A DNA stretch of 64,000 nt from the NCBI GenBank assembly GCA_023416335.1, contig JAEZHY010000068.1:3646-67645 (forward strand). The letters run 5' to 3'. Shown here in pieces: positions 34,064 to 44,671 of the stretch. Source of the stretch: Pseudomonadota bacterium. Its GTDB lineage: Bacteria > Desulfobacterota > Syntrophobacteria > Syntrophobacterales > Syntrophobacteraceae. Position 1 is the first letter of the stretch. Each line of letters starts with the position of its first letter. A program made the translations under genes and the position numbers. The notes below the pieces were generated by a model. That model did not search any database and had not been told where the DNA came from. It saw nothing but the letters and a program-made list of their open reading frames with translations.

Positions 34064-36025
34064 CTACGAAATTCTTCCCCCCGGCGCAACATGCTGTTCG
34101 GGAACCAGCAATCTGAGGTCCTGGCCGTCGCGGACGGCGAGCACCATTCCGTGCGATTCGATCCCCATGAGCTTGGCGGGCTTCAGGTTCGCGACAATGA
34201 CCACCTGCTTGCCGACAAGCATTTCGGGCGTATGCGTTTCGGCTATTCCGGCAACCACCTGCCGTTCCTCTCCGATATCTACCAGCAGCTTGACCAGCTT
34301 TTTCGACTGGGGGATTCGTTCGGCCTGCTTGATCAGGCCGATACGGAGGTCTACCTGCCTGAAGGTATCGATATCGATGATTCCGGCCCCTTCTGCCGCG
34401 ACCACCGCCCTTTTTTTGGGCTCGGGTTTGGGGGCCGCTTCAGCGTTGGGTGCTTTGCCGGATTTTTCGGTTTTCTCGGCCTTCTTCGCAGCCGTTTCGA
34501 CCCGTGGGAAGAGTGCTTCGCCCTTGGAAACCGGGATTCCTTCCTGCAGGGTCCCCCAGCGGGCATCTTCCGACAACCTCAAGTCAGCAGCCTTTTTCGC
34601 TATTCCGAGCCGCTCCAGCATCTTCTCCGCCGTGCAGGGCATCACGGGAGAAATCAGGACGGCAACGATCCGGTTCACTTCCAGGAGCGTCCTCATTACG
34701 GTCTGGAGTCGAGGCAGGAGGCTTTCTTCCTTGGCGAGGTTCCATGGCCCGACGTGATCGATGTACTTGTTAGCCGCGCTGATGCATTCCCAGATGGCAA
34801 TAAGCGCCTTGTGGAAACCAAGTTTCGGGACTTCTTCGGAGAGGGAGGATATCGCATCTTCCGTTTTGACCCGCAGTTCCCGGTCCATGTCATCCGGCTC
34901 GGCAGCGAAGGGAGGGACCTTGCCGTCGAAATATCTTGCGGTCATGGCAAGAGTTCGGCTGAAAAGGTTTCCGAGGTCGTTTGCGAGGTCCGCGTTGATA
35001 CGCTGTACCAGTGCATCTTCACTGAAGTTCGAGTCGAGTCCGAAGACCATCTCGCGCAGGAGAAAATACCGGAAGGCATCCAGTCCATAGAGAGGGACCA
35101 TGTCGAGCGGCCGCACAACCGTACCGCGGCTCTTGCTCATTTTGCCCTCGTCGATCTTCCAGTAGCCGTGTACGTTCAGGTGTTGATACATCTGAATGCC
35201 GGCGGCCTTGAGCATGGTCGGCCAGTAGATGCCGTGCGGTTTCAGGATATCCTTGGCGATGGTGTGCTGAACGGCCGGCCAGAATTCTTTGTACAGTCCG
35301 CCCTCGGGATAGCCGACGGCAGAGATGTAGTTAATCAGGGCATCGAACCAGACGTAGGTCACATACCTGTTGTCGAACGGAAGCGGAATACCCCAGCTGA
35401 GACGGTCCACCGGCCGGGAGATGCAGAGGTCTTCCAGGGGTTCTCTCAAGAAAGCGAGGACCTCGTTTTTGTAGCGTTCGGGACGTATGCAGTCGGGATG
35501 CTCTTCGAGGTATCCGATCAGCCAGTCTTTGTACTTGCCCATCCGGAAGAAGTAATTCGCTTCTTCGCGCTCAACCGGCGGCTTGTCGTGATCCGGGCAC
35601 TTTCCGTCAACGAGTTCACGTTCCGTGTAGAAGCGTTCGCATCCGACGCAGTAAAGCCCTTTATAGGTGCTGAAATAGATGTCGCCGGCGTCATAAACCT
35701 TCTGCAGAACGTCCTGCACTACCTGCATGTGTTCGGGATCGGTCGTGCGGATGAACTTGTCGTTTCCGATGTTCAGCTTCGGCCAGGTCTCCCTGAACAT
35801 GCCGCTTATCTTGTCCGCATATTCCTTCGGCTCCATCCCCGCGGCCTGGGCCGCCTGAACGATTTTGTCGCCGTGTTCGTCCGTTCCGGTGAGGAAAAAG
35901 GTTTTGTCTCCCATCAACTCGTGGAACCGGTTCATTACGTCTGCGACGATGGTGGTATAGGCATGCCCGATGTGGGGCTCAGCATTGACGTAATAAATCG
36001 GAGTAGTTACGTAAAATCGATTCAT
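34064..36025 (-). CDS. metG: Methionyl-tRNA synthetase with C-terminal tRNA-binding domain
   Basis: 653 residues from ATG 36025 (MNRFYVTTPIYYVN). Class I motifs are HIGH (PHIGHAYT) and KMSKS (GKMSKSRGT). A zinc cluster has CVGC and a second Cys pair, KCPDHDKPP. After an Ala/Lys-rich linker, the C-terminal 105 residues are an EMAP-II/OB domain (DTFRQVDLRIGLI ... HGMVLAV) used for dimerisation and tRNA binding. It lies directly downstream of the ricT-like gene (22 bp), forming holB-ricT-metG on the minus strand. Confidence 0.97.
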   Translation of the reverse strand: MNRFYVTTPIYYVNAEPHIGHAYTTIVADVMNRFHELMGDKTFFLTGTDEHGDKIVQAAQAAGMEPKEYADKISGMFRETWPKLNIGNDKFIRTTDPEHMQVVQDVLQKVYDAGDIYFSTYKGLYCVGCERFYTERELVDGKCPDHDKPPVEREEANYFFRMGKYKDWLIGYLEEHPDCIRPERYKNEVLAFLREPLEDLCISRPVDRLSWGIPLPFDNRYVTYVWFDALINYISAVGYPEGGLYKEFWPAVQHTIAKDILKPHGIYWPTMLKAAGIQMYQHLNVHGYWKIDEGKMSKSRGTVVRPLDMVPLYGLDAFRYFLLREMVFGLDSNFSEDALVQRINADLANDLGNLFSRTLAMTARYFDGKVPPFAAEPDDMDRELRVKTEDAISSLSEEVPKLGFHKALIAIWECISAANKYIDHVGPWNLAKEESLLPRLQTVMRTLLEVNRIVAVLISPVMPCTAEKMLERLGIAKKAADLRLSEDARWGTLQEGIPVSKGEALFPRVETAAKKAEKTEKSGKAPNAEAAPKPEPKKRAVVAAEGAGIIDIDTFRQVDLRIGLIKQAERIPQSKKLVKLLVDIGEERQVVAGIAETHTPEMLVGKQVVIVANLKPAKLMGIESHGMVLAVRDGQDLRLLVPEQHVAPGGRIS

Positions 36026-36047
36026 CTTCTCTATTTTCCCCTTGGGT

Positions 36048-36872
36048 TTACCGGTTTGGACACTCACACTCGCAGTTGCAGCCGTTTTCTTTTTCCAGCT
36101 CTATGTCAACTTCCTTTCCGTCTTCGAGCTGGACCGTGTAGCACCTGCACATGACATTCTGCCGGACCACCTTGCCCTTGCCTTCCGGCAGTTCGACCTT
36201 CTTACCGATCTTGGGCATGTCCTTTTTCAGTTCTTTGTAGGTCTCATGTTCATATTGCAGGCAGCACATGAGGCGTCCGCACGCGCCGGAGATCTTGGTC
36301 GGATTGAGGCTGAGATTCTGTTCTTTCGCCATTTTGATCGAGACAGCGTGGAAGTTCTTGAGGAACGTTGCGCAGCAGAGCGGGCGCCCGCATCCTCCGA
36401 GCCCTCCAACCATCTTGGCCTGGTTCCGGATTCCGATCTGCCGCAACTCAACCCGGGTGCGAAGCCTTCTTACGAGGTCCTTGAGCAGTTCCCGAAAATC
36501 GACCCGGCCGTCGGCAGTGAAATAGAAGATAATCTTGCTGCCGTCGAAAAAGTATTCCACATCGACCAGATTCATCGGAAGTTCATGGGCGGCGATCCGC
36601 TCCAGGCAATAGGTCCTGGCGTCGGTTTCGACTTCCAGGTTCTCGTAATGCTTGCGGATTTCGTCTTCCGAAGCAAGTCTTTCGATCTTTTTTATTTCGT
36701 AGGGATGGATACGCGCGTTCTTCGGATAAGGCGGCTCAACCACTTGCCCCAGCCCGACTCCCTGTTCCGTGTTCACGATGACGAAATCGTCTCGCTTCGG
36801 GGAATACTCGCCGGGATCAAAATGGTAGACTTTGCCTCCTTTTCGAAAACGAATCCCAATCACCTTTTCCAT
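36048..36872 (-). CDS. PSP1-domain (RicT-like) protein
   Basis: 274 residues. The PSP1 block includes GLGGCGRPLCC and CGRLMCCLQYEHETY, cysteine motifs found in RicT, which in Bacillus forms an Fe-S-binding complex with RicA/RicF that aids RNase Y; here those partners are not visible. The C-terminus adds a CNCECECP run. The gene order holB-PSP1-metG is conserved in many bacteria. The start overlaps the 3' end of holB by 56 bp, in another frame. Confidence 0.9.
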   Translation of the reverse strand: MEKVIGIRFRKGGKVYHFDPGEYSPKRDDFVIVNTEQGVGLGQVVEPPYPKNARIHPYEIKKIERLASEDEIRKHYENLEVETDARTYCLERIAAHELPMNLVDVEYFFDGSKIIFYFTADGRVDFRELLKDLVRRLRTRVELRQIGIRNQAKMVGGLGGCGRPLCCATFLKNFHAVSIKMAKEQNLSLNPTKISGACGRLMCCLQYEHETYKELKKDMPKIGKKVELPEGKGKVVRQNVMCRCYTVQLEDGKEVDIELEKENGCNCECECPNR

Positions 36873-37848
36873 ACAGAGAATCCTTTACGGCCAGGCAGAC
36901 GCCTTCGAGCGTCATTTGCAGATTCGCATTGACCTTCAAATTCTGCATTGCCTGCTCAATATCGTGATACAAAAGGAAGAGACGTTCGGACGGAATCCTC
37001 ATGGCCGCTTCCCGCGTTCGGTCGTTCAGCTCAAATGTCAGCGGATGGTTTTCTGCAAGGCGAAACAGGACGATGTCGCGAATCCAAAGCCTTATGCATT
37101 CCAGCCCCTGCTCGACCGCCTCACGGTTTTTCGTCCATTCGGCCACCATTGGAAAAAGATCGACAATTGGAAGCCCGTCCAGCTTCTCCATATTTTCGAC
37201 GACTTTTTTCCAGCCCGAGACCCTCTCCTCTTCCGTGAGCCAGCGCGCTTTTTCGAGACTGCCCGCAGCGAGCCGGGCAATTCCCGCCGCCGCTTCCGGA
37301 GAGATTCCGCTTTCCCGAACGAGATAATCGGAGACGATGTCATCCCCCAGGGGCTGGAACCGAACGTGACAGCACCGGGAGACTATCGTCGGCAGAAGCA
37401 TCTGCGATTCGGGCACGAGGAGTATGAAAATGTTCCCCTTCGGCGGTTCCTCCAGCACCTTCAAAATGGCGTTGGCACCTTCCTCCTTCAGCTTTTGCGC
37501 GTCCTGAATTATAACAACGCGGAACTTACCTTCAAATGGACGAAAGCGAAAACGCTCGCGCACTTCCCGAATCTGGTCCAGTTTGATGGAAGCCCCCTCG
37601 CTTCGAACGAACAGAATGTCGGGGTGGGTCCCCTGCTCGACCTTGCGGCAGGCCGCGCATTCGCCGCAGGCATCGAAATCCCGGAGTTCCAGGCAGTTGA
37701 CCGTCTTGGCAAGCTCCACGGCTGTTTTCAGCTTTCCCGTCCCGGGCATGCCGGAAAACAGAAAAGCATGCGGCACAGCTTCCTTCCTGACTAGCTGTTT
37801 CAGGAACCGTACCACTCTTTGCTGGCCGGGAATGTCGCGCAATGCCAT
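36817..37848 (-). CDS. holB: DNA polymerase III delta-prime subunit
   Basis: 343 residues. A clamp-loader AAA+ subunit. The P-loop is GMPGTGKL (33-40). Zinc cysteines are C52, C61, C64 and C67. ILKVLEEPP and the SRC sensor motif (PTIVSRCCHVRF) identify delta-prime/gamma-like chains. The C-terminal region is helical (about 210-343). It lies upstream of the PSP1 gene with a 56-bp overlap. Confidence 0.9.
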   Translation of the reverse strand: MALRDIPGQQRVVRFLKQLVRKEAVPHAFLFSGMPGTGKLKTAVELAKTVNCLELRDFDACGECAACRKVEQGTHPDILFVRSEGASIKLDQIREVRERFRFRPFEGKFRVVIIQDAQKLKEEGANAILKVLEEPPKGNIFILLVPESQMLLPTIVSRCCHVRFQPLGDDIVSDYLVRESGISPEAAAGIARLAAGSLEKARWLTEEERVSGWKKVVENMEKLDGLPIVDLFPMVAEWTKNREAVEQGLECIRLWIRDIVLFRLAENHPLTFELNDRTREAAMRIPSERLFLLYHDIEQAMQNLKVNANLQMTLEGVCLAVKDSLYGKGDWDSFSKRRQSLPF

Positions 37849-38000
37849 GAATTGCTCTCGATCCGCTCTGCAACAATCCGCGTCCTCCCCTACCGGGTTC
37901 CGCGGAATCGTGAAGTCTGAAATTGCTTTGAATACGGCTAAAACGAAAGCCTCAATTTTGCTCCGGGAAGCAAGTCATTCCGTTTCCGGGAATCGGAATC

Positions 38001-39035
38001 TCAGCCCTTCTGCCCAGGGAGGGCTTCCTGCTCCTTTTCACTCTCGTTCCCGGAAGGGTCATCCGTTCCGTCAACTTCCTTCGGCTTGGGGAAGCCGCGA
38101 AAAAAATGCCTTCCAAAAATCGTCTCGTATCCCGTCCAGGACCCTTCCCTGTCGCCGGAATTGGCCAGAATCCGGCGCACGGCATTTATTTTCGCATCCA
38201 GATCGTCTGCCAGGTGCAGGGCAAAAGCCTCTTTGCTCGCGGGCAGCTTGACCGCCCCGAACTGGGCCTCACCATGATGGCTCAGGATCAGGTGCTTCAA
38301 CAGGAGGGCCGTTTCCTGTGGAAATCCCTCTATGGCGCGGATCTTCTCCTCGACCAGCTGGATGCCCAGGACCATGTGTCCCACAAGGCGCCCCGAGTCG
38401 GAATAATCGATATGCGTATCATATACGAATTCTTCAATTTTCCCAATATCGTGCAGAAAGGCGCCGGCTATCAGAAGATCGCGGTCGAGGTCGGGGTAGT
38501 GCCGGCAAATTCTGTAGATGAGCATGATAACGGAGACGGTGTGCTCAAGGAGTCCGCCGATATAGGCATGATGCATCGCACGCGCGGCCGGAGCGAGTTT
38601 GAAGCGCGTCATCAGCGCGGAATCGGTCGATATGTCGTGGCAGAGCCTGCGAAGAGGCCCTTCCCCCATATTTGCCAGCAGCTTGCCGAGCTGCTCGAAA
38701 AGTGCGTCGCGATCATGCGGGCAGACCGGGAGAAAGTCGGCCGGATCGAGTGTCCCTGCCGGGACCGGCATGATCTCGAAGACGTTCAACTGGATTCTGT
38801 CCTTGTAAAGCTCGCTCCTCGCCTTCAGGTAGACTATATCTCCGGACTTGAAGAGTTCCGAGGCCTCAGCTGCCTTTTCCCACATCTTCGCGCTGACTTC
38901 CCCGGTTTTGTCCGAGAGTTTCAGGTCGAGGTAGACCGTCCCGTTTCGGGCCGTTTTTAACTGCTTTTCGGCGGCAACAAACAGGGATACAATGTCCTGG
39001 TTCGGTTTTATATCCGAGATGAATATTTTGGCCAT
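38001..39035 (-). CDS. YhaM-like 3'-5' exoribonuclease (OB + HD domains)
   Basis: 344 residues from ATG 39035 (MAKIFISDIKPNQDI); a slightly earlier GTG is possible. The N-terminal OB domain binds nucleic acid. The HD domain, with HHAYIGGLLEHT and HDIGK, holds the catalytic metal site. The architecture matches Bacillus YhaM, which degrades RNA 3' to 5'. The last 50 residues are a charged linker. It ends 152 bp before the start of holB and is transcribed in the same direction. Confidence 0.85.
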   Translation of the reverse strand: MAKIFISDIKPNQDIVSLFVAAEKQLKTARNGTVYLDLKLSDKTGEVSAKMWEKAAEASELFKSGDIVYLKARSELYKDRIQLNVFEIMPVPAGTLDPADFLPVCPHDRDALFEQLGKLLANMGEGPLRRLCHDISTDSALMTRFKLAPAARAMHHAYIGGLLEHTVSVIMLIYRICRHYPDLDRDLLIAGAFLHDIGKIEEFVYDTHIDYSDSGRLVGHMVLGIQLVEEKIRAIEGFPQETALLLKHLILSHHGEAQFGAVKLPASKEAFALHLADDLDAKINAVRRILANSGDREGSWTGYETIFGRHFFRGFPKPKEVDGTDDPSGNESEKEQEALPGQKG

Positions 39036-39329
39036 GCGGGAAACTTTCTCCACTGCGAAACAGGAAATTACCTGCGAAAAACGTCATTGCGGTTCCCAAA
39101 ACCTTGTTATCCTAGTATATCCTATCCCTACAGTCAAACCGGATGGCGGATTGCCGAACAGCAATTTCCCTGCTCGTGAATCTTCGGCCTTCGATAATGC
39201 TTGCGGCTCGAAGCACGAAAGTTTATAGAAATTCACGTCTTCCGGATTAATGAGCGCTGCCGACAGCCTTTGGCGCATATCGCCGAAAAACTCAATCCCT
39301 TATTTTCAAGGGACGACAGGAACATTATA

Positions 39330-39578
39330 ATGCTGGAAAGAATCTTGGTAGTTGCCCTGATCCTGTTTCTTCCACTGATTCCGACATTCTGGGCCATTCT
39401 GGATATACCGAAGCGCCGGTTTTCCAGCCTCAAAGCCAAGGTGATCTGGTTTGCAGTGGTCTCCACTCTGCCGGTTATCGGAGCAATTCTTTATTTCAGC
39501 CTGGCTCGCCGTAAAACGCAGCCGATTATTTCACAGACATGCGAGGAGGATTCCACCGCCCATGCTCGACTTCGTTAG
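39330..39578 (+). CDS. Small PLDc_N-like membrane protein
   Basis: 82 residues from ATG 39330. Two membrane helices (about 5-22 and 33-53) flank [17 protein letters not shown], with [11 protein letters not shown], the pattern of the phospholipase D nuclease N-terminal (PLDc_N) domain, here without an enzyme. The tail overlaps the start of ppiD by 17 bp. Presumably an inner-membrane accessory protein; function unknown. Confidence 0.75.
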   Translation: MLERILVVALILFLPLIPTFWAILDIPKRRFSSLKAKVIWFAVVSTLPVIGAILYFSLARRKTQPIISQTCEEDSTAHARLR

Positions 39579-41457
39579 AAAACACTCCAGATCATGGTTA
39601 ATAAAAGCCCTGCTCCTGCTTATTGCAGTCGTGTTCACTGCCTGGGGCGGGTACTCGTACAATTCCCGGCATGAATTGGAGATCGCCAAAGTCGGGGAAC
39701 ACTATATCACCATTGCGGAACACAACAATGCGATCAGCAACATGACCGAGGCATACCGCCGCCAGTTCGGAGGAGCCTTCTCGGACGATCTGCTGCGGAA
39801 GCTGAACATACGGCAGCAGGCGCTCCAGGCCCTCATCGAACATTATCTCGTCATCAAAGGGGCAAGCGAGCTGGGGCTTACGGCAACGACCGAAGAAGTA
39901 CAGCGCAGGATTCTCGATATTCCCGTTTTTCAGGACCAGGGCAAGTTCGACATGAAACGGTACGAGGGGTTTCTGCACAATCAACGCATGACGCCGGAAC
40001 AATTCGAGCAGGAGATGGCCCAGCAGATCACGTCGATGAAAGTTGAGAATTTCATCCGCGGCAGGGCCGTCGTCACGGCAGATGAGATCCAGCTCGAGCA
40101 TCACTTCAATAACGACCAGGTCAAGGTAGCCTATATAGTCGTCGATCCGAAGTCACTCGAAAGCCAGGTTGCGGTAGACGATTCCGCTCTCCAAGAGTTT
40201 CATAAAAAGAACCAGAACAGGTACATGGAACCCGAAAAGCGGCAAATCGCCTATGTTCTTCTGAATACGGACGATCTGGCAAAGGACGTCGCCGTAACCG
40301 ATGCCGAGATCAAGGCATACTATGACGACAACCTGCGTCAGTATGAACACGAGAAGGAAGTGCGCGCTCAGCATATACTCTTCAAACTGAAACCGGACGC
40401 CACTCCGGAGGAAGTGGAAAAAGTGCGCGCCGAAGCCCTCAAGGTGCAGGAAGAAGCAAAGAAGGGCAAGGATTTCTCGGAACTGGCAAAGAAATATTCC
40501 CAGGATGAAGGATCCGCAAGCAAGGGCGGAGAATTGGGTTTCTTCACGTCCAAGAAGATGCAACCATCCTTCTCTGCTGCAGCGTTTGCAATGAATGCCG
40601 GAGATATCAGCGACCTGGTGCGCACTCCCTTCGGATTCCACATAATCAAGGTTGAGGAAGTCCGTCCTGAAAGGACCGCCCCGCTGGAAGAGGTTAAGGG
40701 CGATATAGAGAAATCCCTGAAGTATGAGAAGGCGAAGGACACTGCCTACGCCAAGGTACGCGACCTGAGGGACCTGGCCTACGCACGCAAGGACATCGGC
40801 AAGGCAGCCCAGGAACTCAAGCTGCAGGTAACCGGTCCGGAATGGATCCAGCAGGCGCCCGATCAGCCCGACTCCGGTCCGTTCCCCCCGCAGGTCAAGG
40901 CCAAGATCTTCGAACTCGGACAGGACGATATCAGCGATATCATAGAAACCCCTAAAGGTATGGCGGTCGCCCAGCTCAAGTCCATACAGAAGCCGCAGCC
41001 GATCCCCTTCGAGAAAGTGAAGGACAAGGTGACGAGCGATTACAGGACAGAGCAGTCTGAGGTACTCGCACAGAAGAAAGCCGCCGAGATACTTGCTCAG
41101 GCAAAGGAGAAGGGCAGCCTGGCCGAGATCGCCAAGGCCCAGAACTTGAATCTGAGACAGAGCGAATCCTTTTCCCGACAGAACCCGGATAAGGATTTGA
41201 AACTGCTTCAGGGCGAGAACCTCAACAGAGTTTTCGGCCTGCAGGAATCGAAGCCTTTCCCGGAAGCCCCGCTCGAACTCGGCAACCGCTACGTGGTTTG
41301 CCAGCTGCAGGGCAAAACCCCGGCCGCCCAACCCACGCCGGAAGAGTCCTCCACTATCTCGGCCCAGCTCCTGAGGCAGAAACAGGCGGGCCTGTGGGAA
41401 GCCTGGCTCACGGAAATGCGCAAGAAAACCAAGATCGAATTTTTTAAAGAGGTTTGA
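39562..41457 (+). CDS. Peptidyl-prolyl isomerase of the PpiD/SurA type
   Basis: 631 residues from ATG 39562 ([12 protein letters not shown]). One membrane anchor (about 13-32) is followed by a large periplasmic region. A parvulin domain lies at about 265-360 with [16 protein letters not shown] and [13 protein letters not shown]. Flanking SurA_N-like helical parts and a second partly degenerate isomerase-like region follow. It folds outer-membrane or exported proteins. The upstream AGGAGG is 12 bases away. It overlaps the small membrane gene. Confidence 0.88.
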   Translation: MLDFVRKHSRSWLIKALLLLIAVVFTAWGGYSYNSRHELEIAKVGEHYITIAEHNNAISNMTEAYRRQFGGAFSDDLLRKLNIRQQALQALIEHYLVIKGASELGLTATTEEVQRRILDIPVFQDQGKFDMKRYEGFLHNQRMTPEQFEQEMAQQITSMKVENFIRGRAVVTADEIQLEHHFNNDQVKVAYIVVDPKSLESQVAVDDSALQEFHKKNQNRYMEPEKRQIAYVLLNTDDLAKDVAVTDAEIKAYYDDNLRQYEHEKEVRAQHILFKLKPDATPEEVEKVRAEALKVQEEAKKGKDFSELAKKYSQDEGSASKGGELGFFTSKKMQPSFSAAAFAMNAGDISDLVRTPFGFHIIKVEEVRPERTAPLEEVKGDIEKSLKYEKAKDTAYAKVRDLRDLAYARKDIGKAAQELKLQVTGPEWIQQAPDQPDSGPFPPQVKAKIFELGQDDISDIIETPKGMAVAQLKSIQKPQPIPFEKVKDKVTSDYRTEQSEVLAQKKAAEILAQAKEKGSLAEIAKAQNLNLRQSESFSRQNPDKDLKLLQGENLNRVFGLQESKPFPEAPLELGNRYVVCQLQGKTPAAQPTPEESSTISAQLLRQKQAGLWEAWLTEMRKKTKIEFFKEV

Positions 41458-42159
41458 CCTCTCAGCCTCTCAACAATTCCATCCCTCCGCTCCTCTCAGA
41501 GCGGGGGGATGTCCCGCTGGTTCCCAAGCTCCGGCAGCTTTTGCCCAAATCATCGCGACAGCCCCGAATGACTCGTAGAGCCCAGCCTCGTCATTCCGGT
41601 CCTTCTCTTCGATCAGGACAAGTTCACCTTGGAAACCAGGCTTCCAAGACGGATCAATCGCGAATTCAAGACCTTAGAAACCCTGGTTCCCGGCTCAAAA
41701 GCACTGCCGTGATGACGGGATTGGGGGCTCCGTCGAAAAATGCCTGCGAACCAGATCCATCTCCATTTGGAAGACATCAAAATGTGAACGGTGAGAGGCG
41801 TAGGGTGGGCACAGAGCTTTATAGTGCCCACCGTCCGTCCTCCCCGATTGGAGGGGGAATGGCGCTCATCGGGATTGCCGGACGGTGGGCAACCAAAATA
41901 CCGGACCGCGCTTCGCTTCCCCACCCTTCATAGAATCTACCCGGCTCCGCTCCCCAATCATCAGTCCCATCCGTCGCGGCACGGTTTCCCGACCGTGCCG
42001 CTTCTGCTAACGCCCGGTATTGGCGGGCACGGAAATTTTTCTCAGTCGATTCTTCCACTTACCTATAAATCGGCCCACAGCGCCGTTTCACGATCCATTG
42101 AAGAGCTATTGGCACCTGCTTACTTTTCACCAAGCGAAATTAAGTGAAAGGAGATTGCG
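41458..42159. repeat. Mosaic repeat region (copy 8)
   Basis: 702 bp, no gene. At about 41515-41935: GGTTCCCAAGCTCCGGCAG, GAATGACTCGTAGAGCC / GTCATTCCGG, CCCGGCTCAAAAGCACTGCC, a perfect GGTGGGCAC-N11-GTGCCCACC hairpin (41804-41832), and TTGCCCACC ... GCGCTTCGCTTCCCCACC. It is the most complete copy. The next gene has a separate AAAGGAGATTGCG ribosome site. Confidence 0.75.
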
Positions 42160-42726
42160 ATGAGAAAATTTTATCCAGTACTAATTTTTCTCGCTATCCT
42201 TGTCATGGCTCTACCCGCGAGAGCCGAAGATCGAGTCCCCCCGGACGCCCAGGTAAAGAACGCCGATTGTCCTGTTCAAAAAGTTGAGAATCCGGCGTTC
42301 GAGGCAGCTTTGTACCCTGTCCGGCAGGTGCCCGGAAACGAATGGGTTGCTTTTCGGCTGACGATCCGGAACAAATCGGACAAGCCTTTGACCCTGGTGT
42401 GGGATGAAACCCGCTACATGCGTAAAGGCAAGGAAGCCGGCGGATTCCGATTCGAAAACGAACCTTTCGGCAACAAAGTTGAAGCACGGCAACCCCAAGA
42501 TATTCCTCCCGGGACCACTTTCTCGAAGGTGATCTGGCCTGCATCCCGCTTCTTCGACGGCGGCAAGGATATGGGCTGGTTCATCATCCCGATGACGACC
42601 GGTGAAGGCGAACAGGGAATCAGGCTCACCCTCAAATCTGACGGCAGGGACCTGCAAGAGGCGCTTGCATTGAACATCGACAGCCAGGTCCAGGTTTGCG
42701 GTATCGTACCCAACAGGCGCGGGTAA
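42160..42726 (+). CDS. Secreted protein of unknown function
   Basis: 188 residues. A Sec signal peptide (MRKFYPVLIFLAILVMALPARA) precedes the mature part. The mature domain looks like an immunoglobulin-type or FixG-like beta sandwich (AFRLTIRNKSDKPLTLVWDETRYMRKGKEAGG, then IPPGTTFSKVIWP). A Cys pair (about 38 and 182) may form a disulfide. No catalytic motif is seen. It is closed by a strong hairpin terminator. It is transcribed alone. Confidence 0.65.
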   Translation: MRKFYPVLIFLAILVMALPARAEDRVPPDAQVKNADCPVQKVENPAFEAALYPVRQVPGNEWVAFRLTIRNKSDKPLTLVWDETRYMRKGKEAGGFRFENEPFGNKVEARQPQDIPPGTTFSKVIWPASRFFDGGKDMGWFIIPMTTGEGEQGIRLTLKSDGRDLQEALALNIDSQVQVCGIVPNRRG

Positions 42727-42751
42727 GCGATAACCGGGGCTCGTGCAGCAC

Positions 42752-42788
42752 ACTGGAGGCGGTCCGAAAGGATCGCCTCCAGTTTCCT
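42752..42788 (+). terminator. Terminator hairpin after secreted-protein gene
   Basis: ACTGGAGGCG (42752-42761) pairs with CGCCTCCAGT (42774-42783) perfectly, and the loop extends into a GAAA-tetraloop helix. TTTCCTTTC follows. Confidence 0.75.
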
Positions 42789-42992
42789 TTCGGGGGGTGG
42801 CGTGGTCGGGAAACCACGCCACAACTCGTAGATAGTAAAACCTCACATAATTCCGGCCGCGCCATAACACGGCAGCAGACACCTTCAGTTCACTGCTCGC
42901 ATCCCTCCTCGCTCACCGCATCCCCTTTGAGACAGCAAGAAAGACATGTATAATTCTAATTTCTGCTGAAACCTCATTGGAGCCGGAAGCAA

Positions 42993-43391
42993 ATGGCGGG
43001 ACGGGCTTATCTTCAGTTTTTCGTTATCGGAATTTACATCCTGGCGATGGGACTCCTGGGGCATGCTCTCGGCCTCGAGGGATTTCTCATGTTCTTCTCT
43101 CTGTTTGCCCCTGTGAACCTGCTCGTCCTTCTTGCCTCTTTGATCCTGATTGTCCTTGCCGTCTGCAATTCTGTACGGCTGAATCCGCGCAACCCGATTC
43201 TGCTGCTACTTGCCGTCCTGGTACCGCTTTTTGGCCTGCTCGGCCTCAACAATATCTTTTTCTTTTTCGATCCCCTGGTCCTGCCCCACCCGATAATAGT
43301 TAAGACCGGCATCCTCTTTGGGCTTTTCTGTGCCGGAACTGCCGTGACAGGTTACTGCGTGGCTCTTTTCAGGAAAACCAAAGATCGATAA
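42993..43391 (+). CDS. Small integral membrane protein
   Basis: 132 residues from ATG 42993. Four hydrophobic helices (about 7-29, 33-57, 66-88 and 102-124) make up nearly the whole protein. No cysteine or charged residue pattern suggests a known family, and there is no signal beyond the first helix. It lies 55 bp before mutY in the same direction. Its function is unknown. Confidence 0.6.
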   Translation: MAGRAYLQFFVIGIYILAMGLLGHALGLEGFLMFFSLFAPVNLLVLLASLILIVLAVCNSVRLNPRNPILLLLAVLVPLFGLLGLNNIFFFFDPLVLPHPIIVKTGILFGLFCAGTAVTGYCVALFRKTKDR

Positions 43392-43446
43392 AATCCCCGC
43401 GTGTTTTGTTTCCCAACTTTGTTACCAGGAATATCAGGCAGCCTCT

Positions 43447-44604
43447 ATGCGTTCCAACAAGAATTCCGGCCCGGATCGGGCTGTTTCCGAAAATGTGCGC
43501 TCGACCCTCCGGGAGGGCCTGCTTAGGTGGTACCGGGAAAATGGAAGGGACCTGCCCTGGCGAAAGAGCTACATCCCTTATCAGGTGTGGATCTCAGAGA
43601 TCATGCTGCAGCAGACCCAGATAAAAACGATGCTGCCCTACTTTTTCCGCTGGATGGAGAGGTTCCCCCATCCGGCCGCCATCGCGGAGGCAAGTGAGGA
43701 CGAAATCCTTCGGCACTGGGAGGGGCTTGGCTATTATGCACGGGCCAAAAACATTCAAAAAGCGGCCCGGCTTATGGTTTCGGAGCATGGTGGGAACCTG
43801 CCTTCAGATTTCGAATCCGTGCGCAAGCTCCCGGGGGTCGGTCAATACACGGCCGGAGCCATCATGAGCTTTGCATTCAATGCAGATTTCCCGGCGGCGG
43901 ACGCAAACGCGGCCCGCATTCTCGCCAGGATCTTCGATATCTCGATTCCTTCGGATTGCAAGGAATTTCGAAATGCAGTGTGGTATTATGCAACCGATAT
44001 TCTCCCGAAGGGGCGTTCGCGGGATTTCAATCAGGCCCTCATGGATTTCGGATCCATGGTCTGCTCCCCGCGGGGACCTCTTTGCGGCGGATGCCCGATT
44101 GCATCCTGCTGTGAAAGCATGAGACTCGGGGTCGCGGAAGCCAGGCCCGTGAACAGAGCAAAGAAGACCGTCACGAACGTGGACAGGGCAATCGGGATAT
44201 GCATCGGAAAGGGTGAGGTCCTCCTGAGGAAACGACCTGCACAGGGCCTTATGCCCAACCTCTGGGAATTTCCGGGAGGAGAGGCCCGGTCCGGCGAAAG
44301 TCCCGAAGAAGCGCTCAGGCGTGCGTGGCATGAGGAATTCGGCGCGGAACCCGGGCAACTCGAAAAGCTGGCCGTCATCAAGCACTCGCACACGTCATTT
44401 CGGGTAACCCTCCACGTCTTTCTTTGTAATACTTTTCCCCGCGAGATGCGGGGCCTCACGAGCCGCGTGCGGCTGATCCCGGCGGCCGACCTGGACAGTC
44501 TGGCCTTCCCTTCGGCACACCGCAAAGCGATCCGCGATCTTGCCGAAAAACGGCCGGAACTGTTCTCCATCCGCCCATCCAATAAAATCCTCCTGCCTCT
44601 TTAA
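43447..44604 (+). CDS. mutY: A/G-specific adenine DNA glycosylase MutY
   Basis: 385 residues. It removes adenine opposite 8-oxoguanine. The HhH region LPGVGQYTAGAI with the catalytic-type Asp of PAADANAARI, and the [4Fe-4S] cluster C-x6-C-x2-C-x4-5-C (CSPRGPLCGGCPIASCC), are clear. WISEIMLQQTQI is the MutY opening. The C-terminal NUDIX-like domain (about 245-370) recognises 8-oxoG; it includes FPGGEARSGESPEEALRR. No other repair gene is next to it. Confidence 0.95.
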   Translation: MRSNKNSGPDRAVSENVRSTLREGLLRWYRENGRDLPWRKSYIPYQVWISEIMLQQTQIKTMLPYFFRWMERFPHPAAIAEASEDEILRHWEGLGYYARAKNIQKAARLMVSEHGGNLPSDFESVRKLPGVGQYTAGAIMSFAFNADFPAADANAARILARIFDISIPSDCKEFRNAVWYYATDILPKGRSRDFNQALMDFGSMVCSPRGPLCGGCPIASCCESMRLGVAEARPVNRAKKTVTNVDRAIGICIGKGEVLLRKRPAQGLMPNLWEFPGGEARSGESPEEALRRAWHEEFGAEPGQLEKLAVIKHSHTSFRVTLHVFLCNTFPREMRGLTSRVRLIPAADLDSLAFPSAHRKAIRDLAEKRPELFSIRPSNKILLPL

Positions 44605-44671
44605 AAATCGCGTCAGGAGGATGATCTTTTCCGAATGTTTGCAATGCGTCAAATTCTCACAGGAGGTCCCA

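Noticed and set aside
34091..36154. Long open frame of 687 codons on the plus strand
   Set aside because: Exactly antisense to metG, which has full class I motifs; caused by codon bias on the opposite strand.
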